NCBI RefSeq assembly: GCF_051960575.1
Contig: NZ_JBQCEE010000301.1
Location: 1 to 30,691, forward strand
Length of the DNA stretch: 30,691 nt
Source of the DNA: JBQCEE01 sp051960575
GTDB taxonomy: Bacteria; Actinomycetota; Actinomycetes; Mycobacteriales; Jatrophihabitantaceae
Reading direction: 5' to 3'
A program made the translations under genes and the position numbers. The notes under the pieces were generated by a model. It made no database searches. It had not been told where the DNA came from and saw only the letters and a program-made list of their open reading frames with translations. Below, one piece after another: positions 1-7,922 of the stretch. Numbering within the stretch: position 1 is the first letter of the stretch; every line of letters starts with the position of its first letter.

Positions 1-1
1 C

Positions 2-64
2 CTGCTCAACCCCAAGTCCGCACCGGCCGAGGAGGTGGCGCCCGCCGCCCTGCTCACGGCATAG
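2..64 (+). CDS. C-terminal end of an unidentified protein (partial)
   Basis: The reading frame is open from the window edge and stops at TAG (62-64). It encodes a 20-residue tail ending APAALLTA. The Ala/Pro-rich composition and G/C third positions fit a coding tail, but the piece is too short to assign a family. It could also be a chance open frame at the edge. Confidence 0.35.
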   Translation: MLNPKSAPAEEVAPAALLTA

Positions 65-210
65 TCAGCACCGAACTCGCTGACGTGATCACGAAGCCGA
101 GTTACACCACGCCACGGGGCGCGACCCTGATGGAGCGATCTTGTGTTGGCCCGGTCCTGCCGACCATCGTCCACCCCGGAGCCACGCCCGACGGATGCGA
201 AGCGCGCCTC

Positions 211-216
211 TAGCCT
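211..216 (+). promoter_or_regulatory. -10 element TAGCCT of a leaderless promoter
   Basis: TAGCCT is followed by exactly 6 nt and then the ATG at 223. The same TANNNT-N6/7-start layout precedes many other genes here, so transcription probably begins at the start codon. Confidence 0.55.
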
Positions 217-222
217 GAGGCG

Positions 223-423
223 ATGGAACTGTGGCCGCACCCGCGCGTCGAATGCCGCGAGCATGGGTGGCAGGACACAATTCTCGTCACCAGGTCCGAC
301 CGACGCGCCAAGCCGAGAAACGTGCCCGACCTTTTTGTCTGCCGGCTTTGCCAAAGTGACGGGGCGGCCCCTAGCGCCACTAACTCGATCAAGATCGCAC
401 CGGACACCACAGCGTCAGGGTGA
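223..423 (+). CDS. small Cys/His protein, zinc-ribbon-like
   Basis: This encodes 66 residues of unknown function. Cys10 and His13 (ECREHGW) near the N-terminus and a CxxC pair (VCRLCQ) about 26 residues later suggest one zinc site. I do not recognise a family. The start is chosen because ATG 223 lies 6 nt after TAGCCT, matching the leaderless pattern of neighbouring genes; no Shine-Dalgarno is visible. A longer frame from 143 in another phase is Arg/Ser-rich and looks like a shadow. A fourfold dispersed repeat begins right after the stop. The zinc site is inferred from residue spacing only. Confidence 0.5.
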   Translation: MELWPHPRVECREHGWQDTILVTRSDRRAKPRNVPDLFVCRLCQSDGAAPSATNSIKIAPDTTASG

Positions 424-424
424 C

Positions 425-533
425 TGACCATGCCGCTGTCGCGGCGCAGCGCGACCATGCCGCTGTCGTCGCAGGGGCGCGACCATGCCGCTGTCGTTGC
501 GGAGCGCGACCATGCCGCTGTCGTTGGGGAGCG
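425..533 (+). repeat. dispersed repeat, locus 1: four tandem units
   Basis: Four head-to-tail units of 27-28 bp share the core GACCATGCCGCTGTCG and differ mainly at their 3' ends. The units abut with no unique spacers. The array lies between the stop at 423 and the HAD gene at 571. Within a unit GCGAC and GTCGC can pair as a short stem. Confidence 0.85.
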
Positions 534-558
534 CTGCGAAGTCTCTTCCGCGCGCTTC

Positions 559-564
559 TAGGCT
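559..564 (+). promoter_or_regulatory. -10 element TAGGCT of a leaderless promoter
   Basis: TAGGCT, then 6 nt, then GTG at 571. No Shine-Dalgarno lies upstream of that start. Confidence 0.6.
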
Positions 565-570
565 GGTGGC

Positions 571-1194
571 GTGATGAAGGTGGTGCTCTTCGACGCGGAC
601 GGTGTGCTCGTCGATTCTTATGCCACCTACCGCAGGATTTGGAACCGCTGGTCGACGGTGCACCTTCTGGATCCCGACCAAGTGTGGGCCGCCACGCACG
701 CCCGTCGTGCGACGGACACCGTCAGGGAGATTGCGCCGCATCTTGACGCCGAGGACGAGTACCGACGACTCCGCAAGTACATGACCGAAGAGAACGACGG
801 ATTCCCGCTCTTCGAAGGCGTTCGTGACCTCCTCAACCGACTCCCGAGCGACCGGTGGGCGATTGTCACGTCCGGCCGAGACACGCACGTCCGTCATCGG
901 CTCGCTGCCGGCGGTGCCGCAGGCCCGAGTGTGCTGGTCGACGGCGCGATGGTCACGGTTGGCAAGCCAGCACCAGATGGCTACCTCCTGGCTGCGGAGC
1001 TACTGAGCGCCGACCCTCGTGATTGCCTGGTCGTTGAAGACGCACCCGCCGGCATCGAGGCGGCCAAGCACGCCGGCATGCACGTCATCGCCGTCGCCAC
1101 GACACATAATCGCGAGGACCTGCACCGCGCCGACCAAGTTGTCGACTCTTTTCCGACCGCCGCCGAGCATGTCACCACGTGGATGAACTTGTAA
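571..1194 (+). CDS. HAD superfamily hydrolase (subfamily IA)
   Basis: This 207-residue cytoplasmic phosphohydrolase has all four HAD motifs. Motif I is DADGVLVDS (about 8-16), carrying the nucleophile and acid aspartates. Motif II is the VTSG segment, motif III is the Lys of GKPAPDGY, and motif IV is VVEDAPAGIEAA. The length fits the phosphoglycolate phosphatase / beta-phosphoglucomutase-like branch with a helical cap. The substrate cannot be told from sequence. The start is GTG 571, 6 nt after TAGGCT; ATG at 574 is in frame and also possible. It is preceded by the fourfold repeat and followed by about 150 bp without a gene. Confidence 0.9.
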   Translation: MMKVVLFDADGVLVDSYATYRRIWNRWSTVHLLDPDQVWAATHARRATDTVREIAPHLDAEDEYRRLRKYMTEENDGFPLFEGVRDLLNRLPSDRWAIVTSGRDTHVRHRLAAGGAAGPSVLVDGAMVTVGKPAPDGYLLAAELLSADPRDCLVVEDAPAGIEAAKHAGMHVIAVATTHNREDLHRADQVVDSFPTAAEHVTTWMNL

Positions 1195-1333
1195 CCGGCC
1201 TGGACGCAGGCTCGATACGGCGTGTCCATCGGCTCCGGACAACGCGGCGATAGAGCCGTCGCGACCCAGCGGTCGGCTCGGTCATGCCGATGGTTCGGCG
1301 AAAGCGCTGGCGAGGTGCACAGCCGGTCGTGGC

Positions 1334-1339
1334 TAGCAT
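1334..1339 (+). promoter_or_regulatory. -10 element TAGCAT of a leaderless promoter
   Basis: TAGCAT, then 6 nt, then GTG at 1346. Confidence 0.6.
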
Positions 1340-1345
1340 CGAAGC

Positions 1346-1744
1346 GTGTCAAGTGATCGGCTGGAGAGGGTGCCTAGCGCTGACTTTTCAGCCCGGGAGC
1401 TGCGATTGCGACGTGATGGTGTCGACGTTGTCGAGCTCTTCACAGGCGACGGTTCCACCCGAAAGGCGTTCTTCGACGCAGTGCGCGCTGCCGTCCTACT
1501 GGATCCACCGGTGCAATCTGAGCGCTCGTGGGATGCGTTAGCGGACTCGCTTTGGGAAGGGCTGTACAACCTGAGTGCGACGAAGCTGCTCATTGTGTGG
1601 CGAGATGCAGCGACGTTCTACCACCTCGCTCCGGACGAGTACGAGGTCGCTGTCGAGGTCCTTGCATGGGCGGCCGCTTCGCTTGCAGATCCAGCGCACA
1701 CCGCAGGAGAGCCGAAGGACGTTCGCGTCTTGATCTCTTCCTGA
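1346..1744 (+). CDS. barstar-family protein (ribonuclease inhibitor-like)
   Basis: 132 residues. The segment SWDALADSLWEGL (about 61-73) matches the conserved core of barstar-type barnase inhibitors, which normally read NWDALxDxL. It is preceded by an alpha/beta stretch with DGSTRKAFFDAV, where barstars carry their first helix. Barstars bind and block a guanyl-specific ribonuclease in the cytoplasm. No barnase-like toxin or polymorphic toxin gene is visible nearby, so this looks like an orphan immunity gene. The start GTG 1346 follows TAGCAT by 6 nt. Third-position GC is lower than in the right half of the window. Family assignment rests on motif recognition. Confidence 0.65.
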   Translation: MSSDRLERVPSADFSARELRLRRDGVDVVELFTGDGSTRKAFFDAVRAAVLLDPPVQSERSWDALADSLWEGLYNLSATKLLIVWRDAATFYHLAPDEYEVAVEVLAWAAASLADPAHTAGEPKDVRVLISS

Positions 1745-1756
1745 ACTAACCAGCGC

Positions 1757-1795
1757 GCGACCATGCCGCTGTCGTCGCGGAGCGCGACCATGCCG
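1757..1795 (+). repeat. dispersed repeat, locus 2: one full and one partial unit
   Basis: A full unit with core GACCATGCCGCTGTCGT is followed by a second unit cut off after GACCATGCCGC. It lies just downstream of the stop of the barstar-like gene. Confidence 0.8.
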
Positions 1796-1884
1796 CGTTC
1801 CGCGCGCTCAGCTGAAGGTCGACTCCGCAGGTGCCGGACAGAAGTGAGACACTGAGGCGTCGTCGATCTTGAGGGCCTGTAGGT

Positions 1885-2256
1885 GTGAATCCGCTAGTAG
1901 CCGCCCGAGCAGGGCTACTGAATGCGCTGTCGGCTCGTGGGCGGGCCCGCCGGGCCGAATTTTTCTGGACGCTGATCCTGCTGTACGGCGTGCCGGCAGC
2001 GGTGATCGAAGCGGTCCCTCACGCTCGCTGGATCGACATCATTCTCGGACTCGTGCTCACCGTCCCGGTCGCGACAGCGGCGATCCGCAGGATGCATGAC
2101 ATCGGCCGCTCCGGACGTCTGGTGCTGTGGAACCTGGTGCCGCTGTTCGGCTCCTTCATATGGCTTCGGTACGCGTCACAGAACGGCGAGCCAGTCCCCA
2201 ACAAGTACGGCCCTGCACCGAAACCACCGGTCCGGATCAGCCCGATCGCCGCCTAA
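1885..2256 (+). CDS. DUF805 family membrane protein
   Basis: 123 residues with three predicted membrane segments (about 27-43, 50-66 and 79-95). Typical DUF805 marks are the Arg-rich N-terminus leading into FFWTLI, the loop motif RRMHDIGRSG (68-77), and a C-terminal NKYGP element. The family is widespread in bacteria and has no assigned biochemical role. The start GTG 1885 has GAGGG about 9 nt upstream, so unlike several neighbours it seems to use a ribosome binding site. Degenerate copies of the dispersed repeat follow its stop. Confidence 0.85.
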   Translation: MNPLVAARAGLLNALSARGRARRAEFFWTLILLYGVPAAVIEAVPHARWIDIILGLVLTVPVATAAIRRMHDIGRSGRLVLWNLVPLFGSFIWLRYASQNGEPVPNKYGPAPKPPVRISPIAA

Positions 2257-2316
2257 CTCCCATCGTCATCTGAGGCGCGGGACGGCGACACCCGGCCCTG
2301 CTGACGCGCCGCCGGA

Positions 2317-2370
2317 GCGCGACCACGCCGCTGTTGTCGCGGGGGCGCAGCCACATGCCGCTGCTGGGGC
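2317..2370 (+). repeat. dispersed repeat, locus 3: two degenerate units
   Basis: Two diverged units (GACCACGCCGCTGTTGTCGC, then CCACATGCCGCTG) lie between the DUF805 gene and the AAA ATPase gene. They are the most mutated of the double loci. Confidence 0.65.
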
Positions 2371-2429
2371 GTGGGCTCTAGTGTCGTCGATGTTGGTGCG
2401 GGTTGTCGGTTGGAAGCTGGAGCGCACGT

Positions 2430-3644
2430 ATGACGTCTGAGGATCCGCTTGCGAGTTTGATTGCGGCGGTCGAGGCTCGCCCGGACGACGTGCTGCTGCG
2501 TCTGCACCTTGCCCGGGTGTTGATCGAAGCGGGGCGGCGGGACGAGGCGGTGCGGCAGTGTGCGGCGGCGCTTCAGCGGGAGCCGGGAAACCGGGACGCG
2601 TTGGCGATGCTGCAGGGGGCGGTTGGGCAGCCGGTGACCGACGGGCCGGGTTCGGTGCCGGACACCGCGGCGTCCTCTTTTGATTGGCGTGCTGCGGAGG
2701 CCGAGGTCGGTGATCTGGCGCCGCCGATGTTTGTCGACGGTGATGACGGGGCCGTGCCGGTCGACACCGTTGATGCGGAGCGCCCGCGGGTTCGGCTTGC
2801 TGATGTCGGCGGGATGGAGCAGGTCAAGGCGAGGTTGGAAGCGGCGTTCCTCGCTCCGATCCGTCATCCCGAGCTGCGCGCCGCGTTCGCGAAGAGCTTG
2901 AAGGGAGGTCTGCTCCTGTACGGCCCACCAGGCTGTGGGAAGACTTTCCTGGCCCGCGCGATAGCCGGCGAGCTCGGCGTGCACTTCGTCGCCCTGCACT
3001 TCGACGAGGTGCTGGACATGTACGTCGGGCAGAGCGAACGCAACTTGCACGAGATCTTCCAGACCGCCCGCCGGCACGCGCCGTGTGTCTTGTTCCTGGA
3101 CGAGGTCGACGCGATCGGACAGAAGCGGACTCAGCTGCGGAACAACGCGATGCGGAGCACCGTCAACCAGCTGTTGGCCGAGCTCGACGACGCCGAGGGA
3201 CGGAACGAAGGCGTGTTCGTGCTCGCGGCCACCAATATGCCGTGGGATGTCGACCCCGCGCTGCGCCGCCCCGGCAGGCTCGACCGCACTTTGCTCGTCC
3301 TGCCACCAGACGAGACTGCGCGCGACCACATCCTGCGGCACAACCTGGCCGGCCGCCCGGTCGCGAACATCGACACCAAGAAGCTCGCCAAGATGACCGA
3401 CGGATACTCCGGCGCAGATCTGGCGCACATCTGCGAGACCGCCGCCGAGAAGGCCCTGCTGGACTCGGCCCGCACCGGGCAGATCCGCTTCATCACCATG
3501 GACGACCTTCGTGCCGCGACCGGAGAAGTCAAGCCGTCGATTCGCCCGTGGATGCAGATTGCCCGCAACGTGGCCATGTTCGCCAACGAAGGCGGCGAGT
3601 ACGACGAACTACTCGCCTACATGCGGCACCAACGGCTCGCCTGA
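2430..3644 (+). CDS. AAA ATPase with N-terminal TPR region
   Basis: 404 residues. Residues about 1-65 form TPR-like helical pairs (VLLRLHLARVLIEAG, DEAVRQCAAALQREPGN). A linker to about 120 is followed by a classical AAA domain of the FtsH/Cdc48/Vps4 type: Walker A GPPGCGKT (165-172), Walker B LFLDEVDAIG (221-230), and a second region of homology with ATNMPWDVDPALRRPGRLDR that supplies arginine fingers. No membrane segment or protease domain is present, so it is probably a soluble remodelling ATPase with TPR-mediated partner binding. ATG 2430 is preferred because GGAG sits 7 nt upstream; an in-frame TTG at 2403 is less likely. It ends 34 bp from a convergent TPR membrane protein gene, a possible partner. 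Confidence 0.88.
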   Translation: MTSEDPLASLIAAVEARPDDVLLRLHLARVLIEAGRRDEAVRQCAAALQREPGNRDALAMLQGAVGQPVTDGPGSVPDTAASSFDWRAAEAEVGDLAPPMFVDGDDGAVPVDTVDAERPRVRLADVGGMEQVKARLEAAFLAPIRHPELRAAFAKSLKGGLLLYGPPGCGKTFLARAIAGELGVHFVALHFDEVLDMYVGQSERNLHEIFQTARRHAPCVLFLDEVDAIGQKRTQLRNNAMRSTVNQLLAELDDAEGRNEGVFVLAATNMPWDVDPALRRPGRLDRTLLVLPPDETARDHILRHNLAGRPVANIDTKKLAKMTDGYSGADLAHICETAAEKALLDSARTGQIRFITMDDLRAATGEVKPSIRPWMQIARNVAMFANEGGEYDELLAYMRHQRLA

Positions 3645-3678
3645 CCTGCCAACCGGTGCATTCAGCGCCGTGAAGCTG

Positions 3679-4833
3679 TCAGCGCTGCCCGCGCCTGCGA
3701 CGACGCCGCGCGCCGCGACGCTGCCAGTTGAAGCTGACCGTCCGAACGACTGCCCGCCACACATCACGAAGCACCTCGGCCAGAGCACGATCTCGCACCT
3801 CACCGGCGCGGAACCGCCAGCAAACGGCCAGGACCACGAGGGCGGCGACGAACCACACCACCGGACCTACCGGAGAGACGCCCGCGGCCGCACGGACCAG
3901 GATCACCACCGCGCTGATCACCGCCACGAGGGCCGCCGGCACCCCGAGCCACAGCAGATCGGCGTTGCGCCGGTCGGCCCGGGTCCCCTCCCAGACCAGC
4001 GGCGGCAGCTTCCGGCCGTGGCGTCGGCGGCGTACCCGCGACACCGCGAACGTCGCCAGGTAGATGACGGTCATGACGGCGAGTGTGAGCCGCCCGGACT
4101 GGCCCCGGACGGCGTGGCTCAGAACCGACAGCGCGGCGAATTTACCGACCAGACCGAGCTTGCCCGCGGTGACCGCAGCACCACCCAACGCCATTGCCCG
4201 GCCGCGGGACAACACTCGACGGCGATGACCGACATCCTGCGGATCCGCTCGCAGCGCTGCGACGCGTAGCTGCCGCGCTTCCTCCGGACGCTCCTTCGCG
4301 ACCACCTCGGCCAGCAACGCCATCGCCACGTCGTCTGCGGAGTCGATCGTCAACGCGCGCCGCAACGACGCCTCCGCCCAGACCAACTGACTCGACGCGA
4401 TCTGGACCCTCGCGAGCGTCACATGCGCCAACGCCGTGTCCGGCGCAAGCTCCAGCATCGCGCTCGCATGCTCGCCAGCGCTACGCAGATCACCAATATC
4501 CAGAGCGCACAACACCGCGACCTGGTGCGTGAACGGCTCCTGGGGATCCAACGCCGCTGCCTGATCAGCCAACGCCAGCGCATCAGCCGGCCGGCCCATC
4601 GACCGCTCCACAATCGCGCCCAGCCGGTAACCCCACTCCCCGTGCGGGGCGATCCGCCGCATCGCCGCCGCGCTCTCCCGAGCCGGCCCCAACCGCTTGA
4701 GACCCAACAGCGCCCGAGTCCGCAACCCGAGCGCATACGCCGAAGACTCCGCACCCGGCACGGCACCCAACACCTCGAGCGCCTCAGCATGGCGACCCAA
4801 ATCAAGCAGCGCGCCCGCGCGCTCGACACTCAC
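3679..4833 (-). CDS. TPR protein with C-terminal membrane segments
   Basis: 384 residues. The N-terminal 200 or so residues are TPR-like repeats (for example GRHAEALEVLGAVPG, GRPADALALADQAAALDP, SLRRALTIDSADDVA). The second half carries about four hydrophobic segments (VTAGKLGLVGKFAALS, LTLAVMTVIYLATFAV, LLWLGVPAALVAVISA, VVWFVAALVVLAV) and a very basic tail of Arg clusters. This suggests a cytoplasmic TPR scaffold tied to the membrane. GTG 4833 has GAGG 5 nt upstream. An open frame continues to 4902 but is Cys/Gly-rich and unconvincing. The family is unassigned. Its position tail-to-tail with a TPR-AAA ATPase suggests, but does not prove, a shared role. Confidence 0.75.
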   Translation of the reverse strand: MSVERAGALLDLGRHAEALEVLGAVPGAESSAYALGLRTRALLGLKRLGPARESAAAMRRIAPHGEWGYRLGAIVERSMGRPADALALADQAAALDPQEPFTHQVAVLCALDIGDLRSAGEHASAMLELAPDTALAHVTLARVQIASSQLVWAEASLRRALTIDSADDVAMALLAEVVAKERPEEARQLRVAALRADPQDVGHRRRVLSRGRAMALGGAAVTAGKLGLVGKFAALSVLSHAVRGQSGRLTLAVMTVIYLATFAVSRVRRRRHGRKLPPLVWEGTRADRRNADLLWLGVPAALVAVISAVVILVRAAAGVSPVGPVVWFVAALVVLAVCWRFRAGEVRDRALAEVLRDVWRAVVRTVSFNWQRRGARRRRRRGQR

Positions 4834-5010
4834 CACAACCTCGCGAACACCGACCAAGTGTGATGCACGAGCACAACCGCCGCGACAAAGACCCGGCCCC
4901 ACACAGCGAGCACTCGAGGCCCCGGCCGCGGTCGACCAGACCGTCTGACCGCCGATCGAGCGGCCGACCGTGCTTGCACATGCCGATGGTCCGGCGGTTG
5001 GCTTCGGCGC

Positions 5011-5421
5011 ATGATGTCACTCATGGACGGGGCTGCGGACCACTCTGGCGAGGTCGTTCTCGCCTCATGGGGTGACGGGACCGCGCGCCTGGTCATCCGC
5101 GACGGCGTTGCCGACCCCGCCGAGCGAGGGCACGCGAAGCTGACGCCGTGCTGGCTCGACTTCTATTGCGACTGGGGCGCAGACATACCTCTGTGGATCA
5201 ACGGTTCAGCGATGGCACACGCGGACACCGTGCCCGTGAGCGCGGACTTGCTGCGGGACTTGATGCGGTTCCAGGAGTGGTTCGTCGAGGCTGTCGATAT
5301 TGGTGATGAAGACGGCCCCGAGGGTTTCGACGACCTTGGTCGCGCTCTCCTCGCTCGGGTACGGAATGAACTGCCGCCGCCGTGGCGGACCACAAGCAGT
5401 TGGTACGACGTCGACCGCTAA
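5011..5421 (+). CDS. hypothetical protein, acidic, soluble
   Basis: 136 residues with acidic patches, no signal peptide and no membrane segment. A Trp/Tyr-rich middle (LDFYCDWGADIPLWINGSA) and a helical stretch (ADLLRDLMRFQEWFVEAVD) look like a folded domain. Size and composition resemble small actinobacterial cytoplasmic or immunity-type proteins, but I recognise no family. Three ATG codons at 5011, 5014 and 5023 compete as start. A weak hexamer TTGGCT lies 7 nt before 5011. A dispersed-repeat pair follows the stop. Confidence 0.7.
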   Translation: MMSLMDGAADHSGEVVLASWGDGTARLVIRDGVADPAERGHAKLTPCWLDFYCDWGADIPLWINGSAMAHADTVPVSADLLRDLMRFQEWFVEAVDIGDEDGPEGFDDLGRALLARVRNELPPPWRTTSSWYDVDR

Positions 5422-5437
5422 GCGGTCCATTGCGACT

Positions 5438-5492
5438 GCGCGATCATGCCGCTGTCGTCGCGGCACTCCGCGACCAGGCCGCTGGTTGCGCG
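5438..5492 (+). repeat. dispersed repeat, locus 4: two units, second degenerate
   Basis: GATCATGCCGCTGTCGTCGC followed by CGACCAGGCCGCTGGT. It lies between the stop of the 5011 gene and the convergent gene ending at 5532. Confidence 0.75.
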
Positions 5493-5531
5493 CACGAGCC
5501 CGGTCTCACGGCCAAATGGTCGGAGTGGCGC

Positions 5532-5951
5532 TCAGACCTCGGGCGGGTTGTCGGAGCTCTCAGGCAGCGCGAGAGCACCCGACTTCTGCTTCGGGAAGTA
5601 CGCGTTGACCTGTAGCGCTTGCCTGACTCCCACGGCCTCCTCAGCGAGGCAGACCGCCGCGAGGGCAAGTCCTAGGACGAGCACCGGCCACGGGTGAAAG
5701 ATTGCGACGTTCTCGAAGTGCCCAGCGAGCAGGACCGCGGCGATGATGCCAAGCAGGTTGCCTGTGAAGATGTGTAGGAGGGCGGCGTTGGTGTACGCCC
5801 GCTTTGCCGCTGCGTGCTCTCCGCCTGCCGGCCGAGATGCCAGCACGCGCCTGTAGATGTTGTCGACGGTTCGCCTTCGTCGTGGGCTCAGTGCCGAGTA
5901 CAGGGCTGGTGTCAGCTGATCGAGGTTCGACACTTCCGGCTCGGCGGTCAT
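5532..5951 (-). CDS. small membrane protein, two predicted TM helices
   Basis: 139 residues. A polar N-terminal half rich in Arg (SPRRRRTVDNIYRRVL) precedes two hydrophobic segments, IFTGNLLGIIAAVLLAG and WPVLVLGLALAAVCLA, about 10 residues apart. A short polar tail follows. This predicts a hairpin membrane protein with cytoplasmic ends. I recognise no family. The start ATG 5951 has no clear Shine-Dalgarno and no -10 hexamer at the leaderless spacing, so a downstream GTG (codon 7) is possible. Coding character is supported by the clean hydrophobicity pattern. Confidence 0.65.
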   Translation of the reverse strand: MTAEPEVSNLDQLTPALYSALSPRRRRTVDNIYRRVLASRPAGGEHAAAKRAYTNAALLHIFTGNLLGIIAAVLLAGHFENVAIFHPWPVLVLGLALAAVCLAEEAVGVRQALQVNAYFPKQKSGALALPESSDNPPEV

Positions 5952-6200
5952 GTCAGGCCTGGCAAGCGGTGACCGGGCAAGTGCGCACTCATCGCGGTCG
6001 TCCGGGCGTCTGTACAGCCCGACTCAATCCTCCGCACGAGCAACGCACCCGATCCAGTCACCGGGTCAACGCGTCGCCGAGTTCGAAGGCGCCTCGCGCT
6101 CAGACACGAGCCGCTACGATTTGCGCCCGAGGTTCGGCGACCTATATCGCGACGGTCCCACACTGAAAGCCTCCGAGCGAAACGAGGCTCTCAGCCGACG

Positions 6201-6255
6201 CTCGACCATGCCTCTGTCGTCGCGGAGCGCGACCATGCCGCTGTCGTCGCCGGGC
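6201..6255 (+). repeat. dispersed repeat, locus 5: two units
   Basis: Two well-conserved units (GACCATGCCTCTGTCGTCGC, then GACCATGCCGCTGTCGTCGC). They sit in the 361-bp gap 5952-6312, in which I see no other supported feature. Confidence 0.85.
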
Positions 6256-6312
6256 ACGCGGCCTGACCCCGCGCTTGTGAATGGAGCTATGTGCACAGCG
6301 GTGACCGAGAGG

Positions 6313-6858
6313 TCACGCGCTCCGCACGGAGCCGTCACTACGTCCGGCGATCTCGTCGGACACTTGTGTCCTGATGCGGTGATCCAACTCCGACACTCGA
6401 TCCTTCGCCCCAGTGAACTTCGCGAGCAGCTGCATGATGTCTACGGCCGGATCGTCCTCGAGGTGTTGGAGCGCCAGCTGGTTGCGCAAGTACATCCGAA
6501 AGCAGGTGTCGAGTTCCGTACACAACTCATCGACCAAGACCTGCACACGCGGCGACCAGTGCACGCTGAGCACCCCTCGCGCGCCGAGCGTCTTGACGAA
6601 CAGATCAGGTCGTTGAGGCGGCGGGTCGGCCTCCTGGGCAACGCTGGCCCACCGAAGAAAGAGCTGATACGTCCAGTCGTCTGCCTCGGCGACTTTGAGA
6701 AGCAGCTCGGCATATGACGCCTCCAGCCTGCGCTCGCGACGTTCCTCGCGTGCCATGTCCTTCTGGGCGTTGATCTGACGAGAGCCGCCGACGAGGGTGC
6801 CGGCGATGCCGGCGATGCCGACGACACCCGTGACGGTGGTCGACCAGTCCCAGCTCAC
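6313..6858 (-). CDS. membrane-anchored protein with helical cytoplasmic domain
   Basis: 181 residues. One N-terminal membrane segment (TVTGVVGIAGIAGTLVGG, about 5-23) is followed by a charged, helix-rich region (AREERRERRLEASYAELLLKV) that may be a coiled coil. A soluble helical domain follows, with no catalytic motif I can name. GTG 6858 puts the membrane segment at the N-terminus; the frame stays open to 7119, but that stretch runs through the dispersed repeat and is not credible coding. A 12-codon ORF (MSTSISTAAGAG) ends in a GTGA overlap with this start. Confidence 0.7.
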   Translation of the reverse strand: MSWDWSTTVTGVVGIAGIAGTLVGGSRQINAQKDMAREERRERRLEASYAELLLKVAEADDWTYQLFLRWASVAQEADPPPQRPDLFVKTLGARGVLSVHWSPRVQVLVDELCTELDTCFRMYLRNQLALQHLEDDPAVDIMQLLAKFTGAKDRVSELDHRIRTQVSDEIAGRSDGSVRSA

Positions 6859-6966
6859 CCCGCACCGGCTGCAGTCGAGATCGACGTGGACATGACGCCA
6901 GTCTCGTGGGCGATTGGAATCCGCCGGGTCACGACGCGCCGTGCGGCTCGACCCTCGCCAGGCCAG

Positions 6967-7029
6967 TGGTCGTGCTCCGCGACGACAGCGGCATGGTCGC
7001 GCTCCGCGACGACAGCGGCATGGTCGCGG
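6967..7029 (-). repeat. dispersed repeat, locus 6: two units, inverted
   Basis: Two near-identical units in reverse orientation (CGACGACAGCGGCATGGTCG twice). They lie between the start of the 6313-6858 gene and the lipoprotein gene at 7206. Confidence 0.88.
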
Positions 7030-7193
7030 TGCTTTTCCGGACCGACGGCGTCCACTGAGTGTCCGTCGCTCAGTCTGACCGAAGGAAAGCCGCCTGCGGC
7101 CACGATGGGCTACATGCAATGCGGCGCCGGCTGCAGGTTTCAGGTACTGACTGCGAGGGTTGGCGGTGATGTCCCGATCGTCCAGCTACCCCG

Positions 7194-7199
7194 TAAGCT
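7194..7199 (+). promoter_or_regulatory. -10 element TAAGCT of a leaderless promoter
   Basis: TAAGCT, then 6 nt, then GTG at 7206. Confidence 0.6.
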
Positions 7200-7205
7200 C
7201 CGTCC

Positions 7206-7922
7206 GTGAGTGCTGCGGGATCGCTAGTGCAACGTCTGAAGACGCGAATGCGACGAAGCGCCGTCGGCGTGTCCGTGTGCCTAACGCTGGCAGCTTGTAG
7301 TGGCGGAGCGGCCTCACTTCCGAACGGCTCTTTCGCCGATACGCCCGCACCTAGCTCGACCAACAGGACACCCAGCACCGCTCCAACGGACGACGCGCTT
7401 GCTACGCGCCTGCGGGACCTGCTCAGCTCGCGTTGGCGTACCACGCTGGACGAGCAAAGTCGTCTCACCTTTGAGATCCCAGAGACGCCGAACCGAAGCG
7501 AGTCCGAGAAGAACGGCTATCAGACGCGCAACTACAAGACTGCCGTCGGCGACAGCGAAGGCGTGTCGGTGGGCGTTGTGGATCTTCAAGAGTTTGCGCG
7601 GGCCCGTGCGGCGTTTCCTCAATACGCCGACGCGCTTCGCGGTCGACTAGAGAGTGTTGGGCCGCCTCCAGATTTCTCCTTCGCGCGCACAGAGGGGCAA
7701 GTGGGAGGAGCGCCCTTCACTGACCTAGCGATCGGATTCACGCCAATCGGGCGACCGGGGCTCACCGAGATATGGTTCGTTCGACTGCTTCTCGACGGAT
7801 CGCACATTGTTCTCGCGCAGACTATTATCACCTCGCCCGCTACCGAAGCGGCCGTTGTCCGCTCAATCTGTCGAGACATCCAACGTCGGCTGGTTGGTTC
7901 AATGCAGATAGCTCGGCAGTAG
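7206..7922 (+). CDS. lipoprotein of unknown function
   Basis: 238 residues. An N-terminal signal (basic RLKTRMRR, then VGVSVCLTLAAC) ends in a lipobox with Cys31, so the protein should be lipid-anchored outside the membrane. A Ser/Thr/Pro linker follows, then a mature domain of about 170 residues (SRWRTTLDEQSRLTFEIPETP, ending VVRSICRDIQRRLVGS) of a kind seen in many actinobacterial surface lipoproteins without assigned function. The start GTG 7206 lies 6 nt after TAAGCT. The gap 7923-8141 downstream shows only weak frames, which I do not annotate. Confidence 0.8.
   Translation: MSAAGSLVQRLKTRMRRSAVGVSVCLTLAACSGGAASLPNGSFADTPAPSSTNRTPSTAPTDDALATRLRDLLSSRWRTTLDEQSRLTFEIPETPNRSESEKNGYQTRNYKTAVGDSEGVSVGVVDLQEFARARAAFPQYADALRGRLESVGPPPDFSFARTEGQVGGAPFTDLAIGFTPIGRPGLTEIWFVRLLLDGSHIVLAQTIITSPATEAAVVRSICRDIQRRLVGSMQIARQ

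Noticed and set aside
425..533. CRISPR array
   Set aside because: Units abut directly with no unique spacers, and the same unit is scattered at many other loci.
2403..2429. TTG start for the AAA ATPase
   Set aside because: ATG 2430 has a well-spaced GGAG; the extra nine residues add nothing to the TPR region.
6859..7119. N-terminal extension of the 6313-6858 protein
   Set aside because: It translates the dispersed repeat and is Arg/Cys-rich; the membrane segment at GTG 6858 fits an N-terminus.
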